From assembly GCF_002531825.1 (NCBI RefSeq), contig NZ_NWSX01000016.1, forward strand, positions 1-64,000: a stretch of DNA of 64,000 nucleotides. The letters are read 5' to 3'. The DNA is from Rhizobium sp. J15 (GTDB lineage Bacteria; Pseudomonadota; Alphaproteobacteria; Rhizobiales; Rhizobiaceae). Numbering within the stretch: position 1 is the stretch's first letter; each line of letters begins with the position of its first letter. This document shows positions 26,261 through 35,393 of this stretch, piece after piece. Under the pieces are notes generated by a model that had not been told where the DNA came from, ran no database searches, and saw only the letters and a program-made list of their open reading frames with translations. The position numbers and the translations under genes are program-made.

Positions 26261-26341
26261 TTGAAATAGCCGGCGTTGGTCGCAAACGGCCAACGCCGCG
26301 CGCTGTTTTCATTAGCGGTTTTGATGAAGGAAACCACTGAT

Positions 26342-26989
26342 ATGGCAAGGTTTGGTGTTTCTCGTAAACTTGCATATGGCGGAATTGCTGTTGCGATGTT
26401 TGCCGGCATGAATTCAAGCGCCTTCGCGGCAGCTTGCCTTGGGCCTGCAAACCTCACTTCCGTCGATATCAGCGGATTCACTGCCAATCCTGTTGCTCTG
26501 CTCGATATGTCCGACCCATTGGTTCTGTCGTCGCGTGTCCGTGCGCTGGTCGGAAGCAGCAATGATGCGCTGGCGCCGGTGATCGAACAGGCCAAGAAGG
26601 CCGATGCCGCGCAGATGGCGGCGATCGGCTCCGGTCTCGGCCGGGCGGCAAACAGCTGCCAGGTGAGCGATCCGCAGTTCAAGCTGGCGATCGAAAAGGC
26701 GGTCGCCGAGGCGGCGAGCGCCGATCCGAATCTCGCGCCGTTGCTGGCTGCCTTTGCAAAGGTCCTCGCCGAAGGCGGGACCGCGGCGCTCGGCCCGGGC
26801 GCAAGTGCAGCCGCTGCCGCAGCCGGCATCGGCAATGATGGGTCGATCGGGCGGACAGGCCCCGGCTCCGACGACGGCACGCCGTTCGAGGGCGCCGAGA
26901 CCACAGCCGGAACGCTGAAGGTCTCAAGGGCTCAATCATCCTCCGATACGACCGAGTCGACGAGCCCAAGCACGCCGGTCACACAATAG
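26342..26989 (+). CDS. pssO: Exported EPS-associated protein PssO
   Basis: A 215-residue protein with a signal peptide (about 1-29, ending SSAFA), an alpha-helical middle rich in Ala, Asp and Lys, and a low-complexity tail rich in Gly, Ser, Thr and Asp. No enzyme motif is seen. Size, signal and place between pssN and pssP match PssO of R. leguminosarum, described as a surface-associated component of EPS export. AAGGAAA precedes the ATG. It is 81 nt downstream of pssN and probably co-transcribed. Confidence 0.82.
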   Translation: MARFGVSRKLAYGGIAVAMFAGMNSSAFAAACLGPANLTSVDISGFTANPVALLDMSDPLVLSSRVRALVGSSNDALAPVIEQAKKADAAQMAAIGSGLGRAANSCQVSDPQFKLAIEKAVAEAASADPNLAPLLAAFAKVLAEGGTAALGPGASAAAAAAGIGNDGSIGRTGPGSDDGTPFEGAETTAGTLKVSRAQSSSDTTESTSPSTPVTQ

Positions 26990-27040
26990 CTGGAATTGCC
27001 TGTAGATCTTAGCGCTTGACGCCTTTGTTGGAGATCGAAA

Positions 27041-29317
27041 TTGCTATCGCCAGATAAACTTACCCCGCGTATCGACCCCTCCCGCGATACCGGAAACGAT
27101 GCAGATTTCATCGATTTCGACAAGCTCATCGCAATTGCCCGCCGGCAGTGGCGAGTTGTCGCGGCTTGTGCTTTTGCCTTCGCTATACTGGGCGTGGTCT
27201 ATGTGCTGACATCGGTGCCGGTCTATACCGCCGACACGAGCGTGCTGATCGATCGCAGCGACAATCAGGTGATCAACCAACTTGCGGCTTTCGGCCAGAT
27301 GGACGACGACGAGGGTACGGTCCTCAGCCAAGTAGAGCTGTTGAAGTCCGACACGATCGCCTATGCCGTCGTCGATAAGCTGAAACTCGTCGACGATCCG
27401 GTGTTCAATGCACAGCAGAATTCGCTGTTTTCAATCGCGACGTTCAAATCCCTGCTGAATTTCAAATCGTGGTTTGCCGATGACGCCGCCGTCGCGCCCG
27501 ATGCGGAAATGAAGCGCCGCTATGCGGCGGAAACCGTCGCAGGCAACATCGATGTCGAACGCGTCGGCAAATCCTACGTCCTCGATGTCAGCTATACCTC
27601 GCAGTCACCCGATATGGCGCGTCAGATCGCGGCGGCCATTGCCGACGTTTATCTGGTCGACAAGCTCAATTCCAAGTATGAGGCGACACGCCGGGCCGGC
27701 GAATGGCTGCAGCAGCGTATTGAAGAACTCCGTCAGCAGGCACTGGACACCGACCTCGCCGTCCAGAAGTTCCGCAGCGAGCATGGACTTGTCGAGGCGG
27801 GATCCGGCACACTGCTCAGCGAGCAGCAGCTTTCGGAGCTGAACACCCAACTGATCAAAGCTCAGGCCGATACGGCGCAGGCTGAGGCCAAGTATGCCCG
27901 CATCAAGGCGATCATCGACGCCAACCAGACCGACGCGATCGTCACCGACGTTCTCGACAGCTCGATTTCGAACGAGCTGCGCAAAAAATATCTCGAAGCT
28001 TCGAAGCTCGAAACGGAAATCGAGGCGCGGCTCGGCCCCGATCACGTTCAGGCGGTTCGGCTTCGCGCTGAAATGGCGGAATATCGCCGCCTCATGTTCG
28101 ATGAACTGAACCGCATCGCCGAAAGCTATCAGAGCGAGCTGCAGGTCGCAAAATCGCGTGAGGACTCCCTGCGGACGAGTGTCGATCAGGCGACGGGCAT
28201 CGCTGCGAGTGCCGGCGAAACGCAGGTCCAGCTTCGCGAGCTCGAGCGGACGCGTGATACCTATAAGAACCTCTATCAGAGCTTCCTGACGCGCTACCAG
28301 GAAGCAATCCAGCAGCAGAGCTTCCCGATTACCGCCGCGCGCATCATCACCATGGCGGAGACCCCGACGAAGCCGAGCGCTCCGAAGAGAAGCCTCGTCG
28401 TCGCTTTTGCGATGTTCCTCGGATGCGCTTTCGGAAGCGGAATAGCAGCCTTCCGGGAGTTCCGGGATCGCTTCTTCCGCACCGGCGATGACGTCAAGGA
28501 AGTGCTCGACGTCGAATCTCTTGGCGTCATGCCGCTGGTTGAAAACAACTTCGACGATCCGTCGCTTGTCGATCCAGGCAATCCGCGAAGCATCGCGAGA
28601 GGCGGCAAGACCACCACCTATGTCGAGGAACATCCGCTCTCGGCATTCGCCGAGACGCTGCGAAGCGCGAAAATCGCCATCGATATCAGTGCGGCCGATC
28701 AGCGCTGCAAGGTCATCGGCGTGGTATCGAGCTTGCCCGGCGAGGGTAAATCGACGACGGCCATCAACTTTGCCAAGCTTCTGGCAATGCAGGGCGCGCG
28801 TTGCCTGCTGATCGACGGGGATATGCGAAATCCCGGCGCGACCCGAGCCATCGGCCGCCATGCGGAAGCCGGCTTGCTGGAAGCGATCGTCGACAACCGC
28901 CCGCTTAAGGATCTCATCCTTCTGGATCCAAAGACGAAGCTCGCATTCCTGCCGACAGTTGCACGCTATCGCGTTCCGCATTCTTCGGAACTGCTGGCGT
29001 CACGAGGCATGGAAATGCTGCTGGAAACGGCGCGTCAAAGCTTCGATTACATTATCGTCGACTTGCCTCCTTTGGCTCCCGTGGTGGACGCGCGTGCCAT
29101 CAACTCGCGGCTCGACGCAGTTGTCTTCGTGATCGAGTGGGGCAAGACCTCTCGCAAGGTGGTTCAGTCCACACTCCTGTCCGAGCCGGATCTTTATACG
29201 AAATGCGTGGGTGCGATCCTGACCAAGGTCGACCCGTCGCAAATGAAGCTCTATCGGACATTCGGCTCGAGCGAATATTATTATAAGCGCTACTCGCGGT
29301 ACTATACCGAAAGCTGA
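27041..29317 (+). CDS. pssP: EPS copolymerase and tyrosine autokinase PssP (Wzc/ExoP type)
   Basis: A 758-residue inner-membrane protein. The N-terminal Wzz domain is bounded by membrane segments (about 40-60 and 447-467) with a long coiled-coil periplasmic part between them. A cytoplasmic BY-kinase domain follows: Walker A LPGEGKST near 565-572, Walker A' LLIDGDMRNPG, and Walker B IIVDLPPL. A C-terminal tyrosine cluster (EYYYKRYSRYYTES, about 745-758) is the autophosphorylation tail. It controls chain length and export with PssT and PssN. The start is TTG, 8 nt after GGAG; no better start is near. Its stop overlaps the next gene by 1 nt. Confidence 0.92.
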   Translation: MLSPDKLTPRIDPSRDTGNDADFIDFDKLIAIARRQWRVVAACAFAFAILGVVYVLTSVPVYTADTSVLIDRSDNQVINQLAAFGQMDDDEGTVLSQVELLKSDTIAYAVVDKLKLVDDPVFNAQQNSLFSIATFKSLLNFKSWFADDAAVAPDAEMKRRYAAETVAGNIDVERVGKSYVLDVSYTSQSPDMARQIAAAIADVYLVDKLNSKYEATRRAGEWLQQRIEELRQQALDTDLAVQKFRSEHGLVEAGSGTLLSEQQLSELNTQLIKAQADTAQAEAKYARIKAIIDANQTDAIVTDVLDSSISNELRKKYLEASKLETEIEARLGPDHVQAVRLRAEMAEYRRLMFDELNRIAESYQSELQVAKSREDSLRTSVDQATGIAASAGETQVQLRELERTRDTYKNLYQSFLTRYQEAIQQQSFPITAARIITMAETPTKPSAPKRSLVVAFAMFLGCAFGSGIAAFREFRDRFFRTGDDVKEVLDVESLGVMPLVENNFDDPSLVDPGNPRSIARGGKTTTYVEEHPLSAFAETLRSAKIAIDISAADQRCKVIGVVSSLPGEGKSTTAINFAKLLAMQGARCLLIDGDMRNPGATRAIGRHAEAGLLEAIVDNRPLKDLILLDPKTKLAFLPTVARYRVPHSSELLASRGMEMLLETARQSFDYIIVDLPPLAPVVDARAINSRLDAVVFVIEWGKTSRKVVQSTLLSEPDLYTKCVGAILTKVDPSQMKLYRTFGSSEYYYKRYSRYYTES

Positions 29318-30021
29318 TGTTCCGCAGTCCGTCCGTTTCGGTTGCCAGGATCGTTTTCGTCGTCGCCACCGCCACCTTCGCGGTGCTGGCCGGCAGAGAG
29401 CTCTACGCTTCGATAAAAGTGGCGAGCATCTCGATCGTTGCCGAAAGGATCGAGCGTGGCGATACCGTCGCGGACGACGTGACGGCCAGATATGCTTCAC
29501 GGACCATCGACATGATCGAGGGGCATTATTGTCGATCCGACGTCGTCGCTCCCGGTGTGACCCTCGTTCTGGCGGAGCTTGACCGGCAGAACGTCAATCT
29601 CGACTACGATGCTTGGGCGACGGCTGCATCGAGCGCCCGCAGCTATCTGCGTTATGCGCTTTCCTGCATGCCGACAAACAGCAACTTTTGGCTTCGTCTT
29701 GCGGCCGTTCAGTCTGTGATTGCCGAAGAGCCGCAGTCGATTGCGGGCATGATGAAGCGCTCCGTCGCTCTTGCGCCCTACGACGAGTCGATGATCCTAA
29801 CCCGGTTTTATTTCTGGAACGATTTTACCGATGCAACGCTTTCGGCGGCAAAGCGCGCGCTCGATAGCGATCTCACGGCGATGCTGAAGCTTGGCGATCG
29901 TTGCAGGGTCAACGCTGCCATAAAAGAGATCAGCCCCCAGCTTCGTCCGACCTTCGATAGCGCCTGGGAGAGTGTCGGGACGGGGGCAACGGCACGCTTC
30001 CAGCAACGCTGCAGCAAGTGA
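29317..30021 (+). CDS. Membrane-anchored hypothetical protein coupled to pssP
   Basis: A 234-residue protein with an N-terminal hydrophobic anchor (about 10-30) and an all-helical remainder (APGVTLVLAELDRQ, SYLRYALSCMPTNSNFWLRLAAVQSVIAE) that resembles TPR-like repeats. It has three to four Cys residues. TGATG overlap with pssP means translation is coupled, so it probably works with the export machine, perhaps in the periplasm. I do not recognise a named family. Confidence 0.75.
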   Translation: MFRSPSVSVARIVFVVATATFAVLAGRELYASIKVASISIVAERIERGDTVADDVTARYASRTIDMIEGHYCRSDVVAPGVTLVLAELDRQNVNLDYDAWATAASSARSYLRYALSCMPTNSNFWLRLAAVQSVIAEEPQSIAGMMKRSVALAPYDESMILTRFYFWNDFTDATLSAAKRALDSDLTAMLKLGDRCRVNAAIKEISPQLRPTFDSAWESVGTGATARFQQRCSK

Positions 30022-30155
30022 GCATTTCCCGCGGCTGCTTGGAAACAATCCCAGCTCACGAGAAGCAATCCGCCGAGCCGTTCCGAGCGTGGAGTGCGGC
30101 GCACCCCAATTCTTCCAGGGCGAGTTGCTGATCCGGTTAGTCGAACTCTTTAACA

Positions 30156-30187
30156 GCAACGCCCGCCGCTTGGGCGGCGGGCGTTGC
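30156..30187. terminator. Strong bidirectional hairpin terminator
   Basis: A perfect 14-bp stem (GCAACGCCCGCCGC and its complement) with loop TTGG lies between two convergent genes, 135 nt after the pssP-linked gene and 22 nt past the RapA-type stop. U-tracts are weak on both sides, but the stem is very stable. Confidence 0.65.
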
Positions 30188-30208
30188 ATGACGATCGGTT
30201 GTTGACGA

Positions 30209-30916
30209 TTAGACGCCGACGCCGGAGACGACGTCGGTGCCGGTGATGTTGAGCGTCAGGACGCCAACATCCGTGTGGCCTTCGCCATCGGAGATCTTGT
30301 AGTATTCGACGGTTTCCTTGACCTGCTCGCCCGGAGCGAGGTCCGATGTCAGCTCATAGGTGAATTCGCCGTTCGCCTGGACGTGAAACGTGCCATAGGT
30401 GCCGGCGATATCGGTCACGGCGCCGGAGGCGGCCGCTACGTTCGTGCCGTCGAACTGACGGAGGAAAAGGTGACCGTTGTCACCGGGGATGTCGTTGTCG
30501 AGAACGTTGCCGCCGATCGGGCTGCCTTCATTGAAGCTGTAGGAATCGTCGACTGCGATCGGCTTGACCTGGCTTACGCCCTGGATGTTCAGGGTGAACA
30601 GGCCGACGTCGGTGTGACCGGCGCCATCGGAGATCTTGTAGGAGACCTTCTCCTGCAGAATTTCGCCGTTGGTGAAGCCCACCTTGGCAGCATCGCTCAG
30701 AACATAGGTGTAGCTGCCGTCAGGCTTGACGAAGAACGTGCCGTAATCACCCTGGATTTCGGTGATCTGGCTGTTGCCCTGTTTGGCGCCGACGCTCTGC
30801 TGGTCGAAGAAACGAAGGAAAAGATTGCCGTCGGATGTGTCATTTGCAAGCAGATTTCCAGAAATTACATCGGTTTCTAGAAATGTTGCTGTATCGTCTG
30901 TTGCGTGAATAGCCAT
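30209..30916 (-). CDS. Secreted RapA-type protein with two cadherin-like (CHDL) domains
   Basis: A 235-residue protein made of two homologous domains of about 110 residues (1-112 and 116-228). Each has an aspartate-rich start (ATDDTATF; AVDDSYSF), a middle GDYGTFFVKPDGSYTY / GTYGTFHVQANGEFTYE, and an end YKISDGxGHTDVGxxTLNI. No N-terminal signal peptide is present, and the C-terminus is short and hydrophobic (SGVGV), as in type I secretion substrates. Rap proteins of R. leguminosarum are calcium-binding, bind EPS, and leave through PrsDE, encoded 3 kb away. Size and domain count match RapA1/RapA2; which paralogue cannot be told. Confidence 0.85.
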   Translation of the reverse strand: MAIHATDDTATFLETDVISGNLLANDTSDGNLFLRFFDQQSVGAKQGNSQITEIQGDYGTFFVKPDGSYTYVLSDAAKVGFTNGEILQEKVSYKISDGAGHTDVGLFTLNIQGVSQVKPIAVDDSYSFNEGSPIGGNVLDNDIPGDNGHLFLRQFDGTNVAAASGAVTDIAGTYGTFHVQANGEFTYELTSDLAPGEQVKETVEYYKISDGEGHTDVGVLTLNITGTDVVSGVGV

Positions 30917-31568
30917 TGTTCTCTCTCCGTGAATTGTTATTCGCTGGTCAATACTGACACAGGCGAGCTAGCCGATTAAGGATGTGTTAATACATTGAGT
31001 CAAGAACATAATTAACACGGAGTGAACATTTCTGGGTACGTATTGTAATAATCGCGCACCCTAAATACGTATAATATGATCAACCGCCTGAATATTATAG
31101 CGTTAATAAAAATTCATGGCGTAAGCGCTTAGATTGAAAACGTTATTTATTCGAATGAAACATTTTTTTATTTATGTGACATTTATGCGAACAGGAGTGT
31201 TCGCTTTTGTGCTGGGCGGACCTCCATCTAACCACTTTGGGTTATTGAGGTTGGGCGAGCCCGCATATAGCCCTTCGTCGTGGGATGGTATCCCCAAACC
31301 GATCGTTCCCATCTCAGACCGGGAAAAAAATTGGGTAAACGCTTCCTCGTTAAGCAACCAGCGCTAGTAGAATATCGAGGGATTCGCAGATTAGTATGCG
31401 TGTTCTTCTTGAAATCTAATTGCTGCACCGCGAAATATGCCGCTTTCGGCAATTATTATGCTGAAGACTGAAGAATTACGGCCAGATGCAATGCATTTTA
31501 GTGTTTCATTTTAGCAGGCAGAGAGAGGTCCGCGGTTAGAAGGTTTCCATATCTTTGGAGAGCGCCGC
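30917..31568. promoter_or_regulatory. AT-rich divergent promoter region between RapA-type gene and plyA
   Basis: A 652-nt region, clearly poorer in GC than its flanks. It must carry the promoters of the two secreted-protein genes, which point away from each other. It also holds a small hairpin followed by T residues at 31187-31208. The short frames here lack ribosome binding sites and homology signals. Confidence 0.5.
31187..31208 (+). terminator. Small terminator-like hairpin in the plyA upstream region
   Basis: GCGAACA, loop GGAG, TGTTCGC, then TTTT. The stem is 7 bp. No plus-strand gene lies upstream of it, so it may end a small RNA or attenuate a long plyA leader. Confidence 0.4.
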
Positions 31569-33122
31569 ATGACCGTCTACTATGTGAATTCAGCAACGGG
31601 TTCCAACTCCAACAGCGGAACCAGCGAGGGTTCAGCTTTTGCAACGCTTTCCGCCGTAGAGGCCTTGAAGCTGAACCCAGGCGACAGCGTGCTGCTCGCC
31701 GCGGGAAGCGTATTCAACGAACAATTCGACTTGAAGTATTCCGGCACTGTCGCCGCTCCGATCACGATCGGCAGCTACGGCGCCGGTGATCCGCCGGTTA
31801 TTCGCAGCAGCAATGACGGCATTCACGGGTCGAAAGCCTCCAATATCGTTATCGAGAACATCAAGATCGCCGATACCGGCGCGAACGCGATCTATGCAGG
31901 CAACGTCTCGAACTGGGTCGTGCGCAACGTTGAGGTGGAAAACACGGGCCTTGCCGGAAAGCCCGGTTCGGTCAGCTTCCAAAGCAGCTGGAACATCACG
32001 ATCGAGAACAGCACGCTGACGGGTGTGCGTTCCGACGGGATCTGGATGGATAAGGTCAACGGCGTCACCCTGCTCAACAATACTATCACCAACAGCCGAG
32101 GCAGTGCGGCGGACGCCGTGCAACTCAACGACAGCAGCAATATCGTGATCAAGGACAATGTCCTGGATCAGACGGAAAGCAACAGCGCCAAGGGCGTCCT
32201 GGTGCTGGTGCGGGCTCAGAATGCTCTTATCGAGGACAATACGCTGGTCGGCGGCGGCTTCGGGCTGAGCGCCCAGGCCGGCACGAATATCGTCATCCAC
32301 GACAATGATATCTCAGGATATGGTGGTTATACCTGGTCCTACGGCATCGGTCTCGGCGATCAGGGCGATGCGAAGAATTACGACATCAGCGGAAACTATC
32401 TTCATGATGGCGTATATGGCGTCCTGGTCAGCGCTGTCGGCAATCCAAGCTACATCCGCGAGAATATCGATATTCACGGCAATGTTTTCGATGATCTCTC
32501 CTCTTCGGCCCTGAAGGTGGACAAGCCGGCATCGGGTTCCTTCTACGACAACATCATAGACAGCGATGTAACGACGCTGACGATGCCCGCGACGATTGCC
32601 GCTCTGAACACCTTCTCCGTCGGCGAGAACAAGACGCTCGAACAGGCGCAAGCCGAAATCGACGCTTCGACCCCTGTCACGCCGACCGAGCCTGTCGAAG
32701 TGCCGGCGCCCACGCCTGAAGTCCAGACACCGATCGTATCCGCCGGCGTCGTTCAAAAGATTCTCGCCGTCCATGACAGCCTGAAGATCTCGACCGACAC
32801 GGACGGCGCCTATCACGGCAATCTTCTCGAAAATGACAGTGCGGCCAATGGAACGGTTCTGCTTCGCCGCTTCGGCGACAGTGCGGTGGAGAAGAACGGC
32901 CTGACGCTGACCGGGAAATACGGTGTCATCCATGTGGAGAAGGATGGCGACTATACCTACACGGTCGATGAGGCGAAAATCGCCGGTCTCAGCGGAAAGG
33001 TCAGCGAGTCCTTCCAATACAAGATCTCCGATGGCGCTTCGCACATCGACACGGATAGCCTGAGTGTGTTCATCAACGTGGATTCGTTCCATAGCAGCCA
33101 GGCTTCGCACCTGCTGGTGTGA
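31569..33122 (+). CDS. plyA: Secreted beta-helix polysaccharide lyase with CHDL domain (PlyA-like)
   Basis: A 517-residue protein. Residues about 1-350 form a right-handed parallel beta-helix: repeated N- and V-rich turns such as NIVIENIKIADTG, NWVVRNVEVENTG and NIVIKDNVLDQTESN, as in pectate-lyase-like enzymes. A Pro/Thr linker at about 370-390 leads to one CHDL domain (about 395-505, ending YKISDGASHIDTDSLSVFINV). No N-terminal signal is present; the end SHLLV fits type I secretion. PlyA of R. leguminosarum is an EPS-cleaving enzyme exported by PrsDE and encoded beside prsD, as here. AGAGCGCC before the ATG is a weak ribosome site. Confidence 0.78.
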   Translation: MTVYYVNSATGSNSNSGTSEGSAFATLSAVEALKLNPGDSVLLAAGSVFNEQFDLKYSGTVAAPITIGSYGAGDPPVIRSSNDGIHGSKASNIVIENIKIADTGANAIYAGNVSNWVVRNVEVENTGLAGKPGSVSFQSSWNITIENSTLTGVRSDGIWMDKVNGVTLLNNTITNSRGSAADAVQLNDSSNIVIKDNVLDQTESNSAKGVLVLVRAQNALIEDNTLVGGGFGLSAQAGTNIVIHDNDISGYGGYTWSYGIGLGDQGDAKNYDISGNYLHDGVYGVLVSAVGNPSYIRENIDIHGNVFDDLSSSALKVDKPASGSFYDNIIDSDVTTLTMPATIAALNTFSVGENKTLEQAQAEIDASTPVTPTEPVEVPAPTPEVQTPIVSAGVVQKILAVHDSLKISTDTDGAYHGNLLENDSAANGTVLLRRFGDSAVEKNGLTLTGKYGVIHVEKDGDYTYTVDEAKIAGLSGKVSESFQYKISDGASHIDTDSLSVFINVDSFHSSQASHLLV

Positions 33123-33164
33123 CCGTCCGCGCCGCCCAAGCGGATGCCTTATTCTCGACACTCT

Positions 33165-33184
33165 AACCGGGCAGCCGCCCGGTT
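33165..33184 (+). terminator. Stem-loop downstream of plyA
   Basis: AACCGGGC, loop AGCC, GCCCGGTT: a perfect 8-bp stem 43 nt after the plyA stop. No T-run follows, so it may stabilise the mRNA end or work weakly as a terminator. Confidence 0.5.
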
Positions 33185-33246
33185 GCAGATGGGAAAAGCG
33201 GCGGGCGGATCTCGCAGGCGAAATGTTCCGTCGATCACAGGCGGAA

Positions 33247-33269
33247 AACTATAGATTGAAACTATAGTT
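33247..33269. promoter_or_regulatory. AACTATAG-N7-CTATAGTT operator-like palindrome upstream of prsD
   Basis: A perfect 8+8 inverted repeat with a 7-nt spacer (ATTGAAA), about 325 nt before prsD and 125 nt after plyA. The 12-mer AAACTATAGATT that covers its left arm occurs again at 50884-50895, upstream of the methyltransferase gene. Confidence 0.4.
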
Positions 33270-33593
33270 AACTCCCCAGTAAATATCGCGTCTATGCACG
33301 TGGTGCGTTCATAACTTTGAACCGTTATTGGGCGATTTCGCGATTTTCACTTGCTTGGACCGGTCTGTTTAGCGTAGCGTTAAGCTTGGGCCCCCTGAAA
33401 TCGCTCGTTATAAATTTGCATTTTTGGTCATTTTTCAGTGGGATTCATATAATAAGTTATCGGCTTGCAATCGGAAGTTCGGCGCCGGCGCCGGGATCCA
33501 AAAGCAGGTGTGTCAATGTTCGGGCCTGACGACCCGTTGCTGCAATGTGTGCAGGCCTATTTGCTTGTGTGCGATGCGGCAGGAGAGGATTAA

Positions 33594-35378
33594 TTGGTGT
33601 TTCAGAATTCAGCAGCTGATATCAGCGAGCCGTCAAAAGCCTTGCGCAAATGCAAGGGTGGTCTTGTCTTCATCGGAATTGCAAGCGCGCTCGTCAACAT
33701 CCTTTATCTCACCAGTTCCTTTTTTATGCTTGAGGTATATGACCGGGTCATCCCGAGCAAAAGCATACCCACGCTGGCGGCCTTGGCTATACTCGCATTA
33801 ACTCTTTACGCCTTTCAGGGAGCGTTCGAAGTTCTGCGCAGCCGAATGCTCGTCCGTGTGGCGGGTGCGCTCGACGAAATGATGAACGGGCGCGTGTTCC
33901 GGGCGCTGATCAAGGCGCCGATGAAGGTCAAGATCGGCGGAGACGGGCTTCAGCCGCTGCGCGACTTCGATCAGATCAGAACCTTCCTGTCCGGCATGGG
34001 CCCGACCGCGATGTTCGATCTGCCGTGGCTGCCTTTCTATATCGTGATCTGCTTCCTGTTTCATCCGGCGATCGGCTATATCGCGATCGGCGGCGCGCTC
34101 ATTCTGGCGATCCTGACGTTCCTGACCAACCAGGGAACGCGGACGCTGTCGAAAAAACAGTCCGAAGCCGCCAATATGCGCAATGCCTTCGCGCAGACCT
34201 CGATCCGCAACTCGGAGGTCATTCACGCCATGGGCATGGCGGGCACCATGGGTGAGATCTGGAACCGCAAAAACGAGGAATACCGGGCCATCAACCGGCA
34301 GGCATCGGATGTCGGCAACGGCTATGCGACGCTTTCGAAGATTTTCCGTATCGCGCTGCAGTCGGCAACGCTGGCAACCGGCGCAATCCTGGTCATTCAA
34401 GGCCAGGCCTCCTCGGGCATCATCATCGCCGGTTCGATCCTGACCTCCCGCGCTCTGGCGCCTGTGGAAGCAGCGATCGGCAACTGGCGCGGCTTCGTCT
34501 CCGCCCAGCAGAGCTGGGCGCGGCTGTCGAACCTTCTGAAAACCATTCCGGAGGTTCCGGCTCCGCTGGCGCTTGCCGCACCTTCCAAGCAGGTCACGGT
34601 CGAAGGACTGGCGAGCGGACCGCCGGCCGGCCAGCGCCTGGTCATCTCCGATATCAGCTTCGGCCTGAGGGCAGGGAGCGCGCTCGGCGTCATCGGTTAC
34701 AGCGCCTCGGGTAAATCGTCTTTGGCGCGGGCAATGATGGGCGTTTGGCCGACCGTCAGAGGTTCCATCCGTCTCGACGGCGCGGCACTCGATCAGTGGG
34801 ATGGCGATGCGCTCGGCCGTCATATCGGTTATCTCCCGCAGGATGTGGAGCTTTTCTCCGGCACCGTTGCGCAGAATATCTGCCGTTTCGCCAAGGATAT
34901 GTCGCCGGAGGCGGTCGTTGCCGCGGCGCGCGCGGCGCGGGTCCACGATCTCATTCTGCGCCTGCCGAACGGCTACGAAACCGAAATCGGCGAAGGCGGG
35001 GCAGCGCTTTCGGCTGGCCAGAGACAGCGCATCGCACTTGCGAGAGCGCTCTACGCCGACCCCTTCCTCGTCGTGCTCGACGAACCGAACTCCAATCTCG
35101 ATGAAGAAGGCGAACGGGCGCTGAGTGCCGCGATCATGAGCGTGCGTGCACGCGGCGGCATCGTCGTCGTCATCGCGCATCGCTCCGGCGTTCTGGCCGT
35201 ATGCGATTTCGTGCTGATGATGCAGGAAGGCCGGATGATCGCTTTCGGCCCCAAGGAAGAAGTATTGGCGCGGGTCAGCCGGCCGGAACCGGCAGCGGCT
35301 GCGGCGGCGCGCACGCCGATCGCCGATCGGGTCGCTCAGCTCAAGGTCGTTGTCGACGGCATGAATGCGGCCGAATAG
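33594..35378 (+). CDS. prsD: Type I secretion ABC transporter PrsD
   Basis: A 594-residue fused permease/ATPase. Six membrane segments lie within about residues 20-310, and the nucleotide-binding domain has Walker A GYSASGKSS near 367, signature LSAGQRQRIALARAL, Walker B FLVVLDEPNSNLD and H-loop VIAHRSG. It drives one-step export of proteins from cytoplasm to exterior with PrsE and an outer-membrane TolC-like protein encoded elsewhere. AGGAGAGG precedes two possible starts, TTG at 33594 and GTG at 33597. The likely cargo (plyA product, RapA-type protein) is encoded next to it. Confidence 0.9.
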   Translation: MVFQNSAADISEPSKALRKCKGGLVFIGIASALVNILYLTSSFFMLEVYDRVIPSKSIPTLAALAILALTLYAFQGAFEVLRSRMLVRVAGALDEMMNGRVFRALIKAPMKVKIGGDGLQPLRDFDQIRTFLSGMGPTAMFDLPWLPFYIVICFLFHPAIGYIAIGGALILAILTFLTNQGTRTLSKKQSEAANMRNAFAQTSIRNSEVIHAMGMAGTMGEIWNRKNEEYRAINRQASDVGNGYATLSKIFRIALQSATLATGAILVIQGQASSGIIIAGSILTSRALAPVEAAIGNWRGFVSAQQSWARLSNLLKTIPEVPAPLALAAPSKQVTVEGLASGPPAGQRLVISDISFGLRAGSALGVIGYSASGKSSLARAMMGVWPTVRGSIRLDGAALDQWDGDALGRHIGYLPQDVELFSGTVAQNICRFAKDMSPEAVVAAARAARVHDLILRLPNGYETEIGEGGAALSAGQRQRIALARALYADPFLVVLDEPNSNLDEEGERALSAAIMSVRARGGIVVVIAHRSGVLAVCDFVLMMQEGRMIAFGPKEEVLARVSRPEPAAAAAARTPIADRVAQLKVVVDGMNAAE

Positions 35379-35393
35379 ACCGGAAGGAATATC

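Larger units (their letters stand above)
33123..33593. promoter_or_regulatory. Intergenic region between plyA and prsD
   Basis: A 471-nt region holding a stem-loop just after plyA and an AACTATAG inverted repeat, both listed separately. AT-rich sequence near 33.3-33.45 kb probably carries the prsD promoter. Its frames show no coding evidence. Confidence 0.5.

Noticed and set aside
31134-31367. 77-codon plus-strand frame upstream of plyA
   Set aside because: Starts next to AT-rich promoter-like sequence without a ribosome site and spans a terminator-like hairpin.
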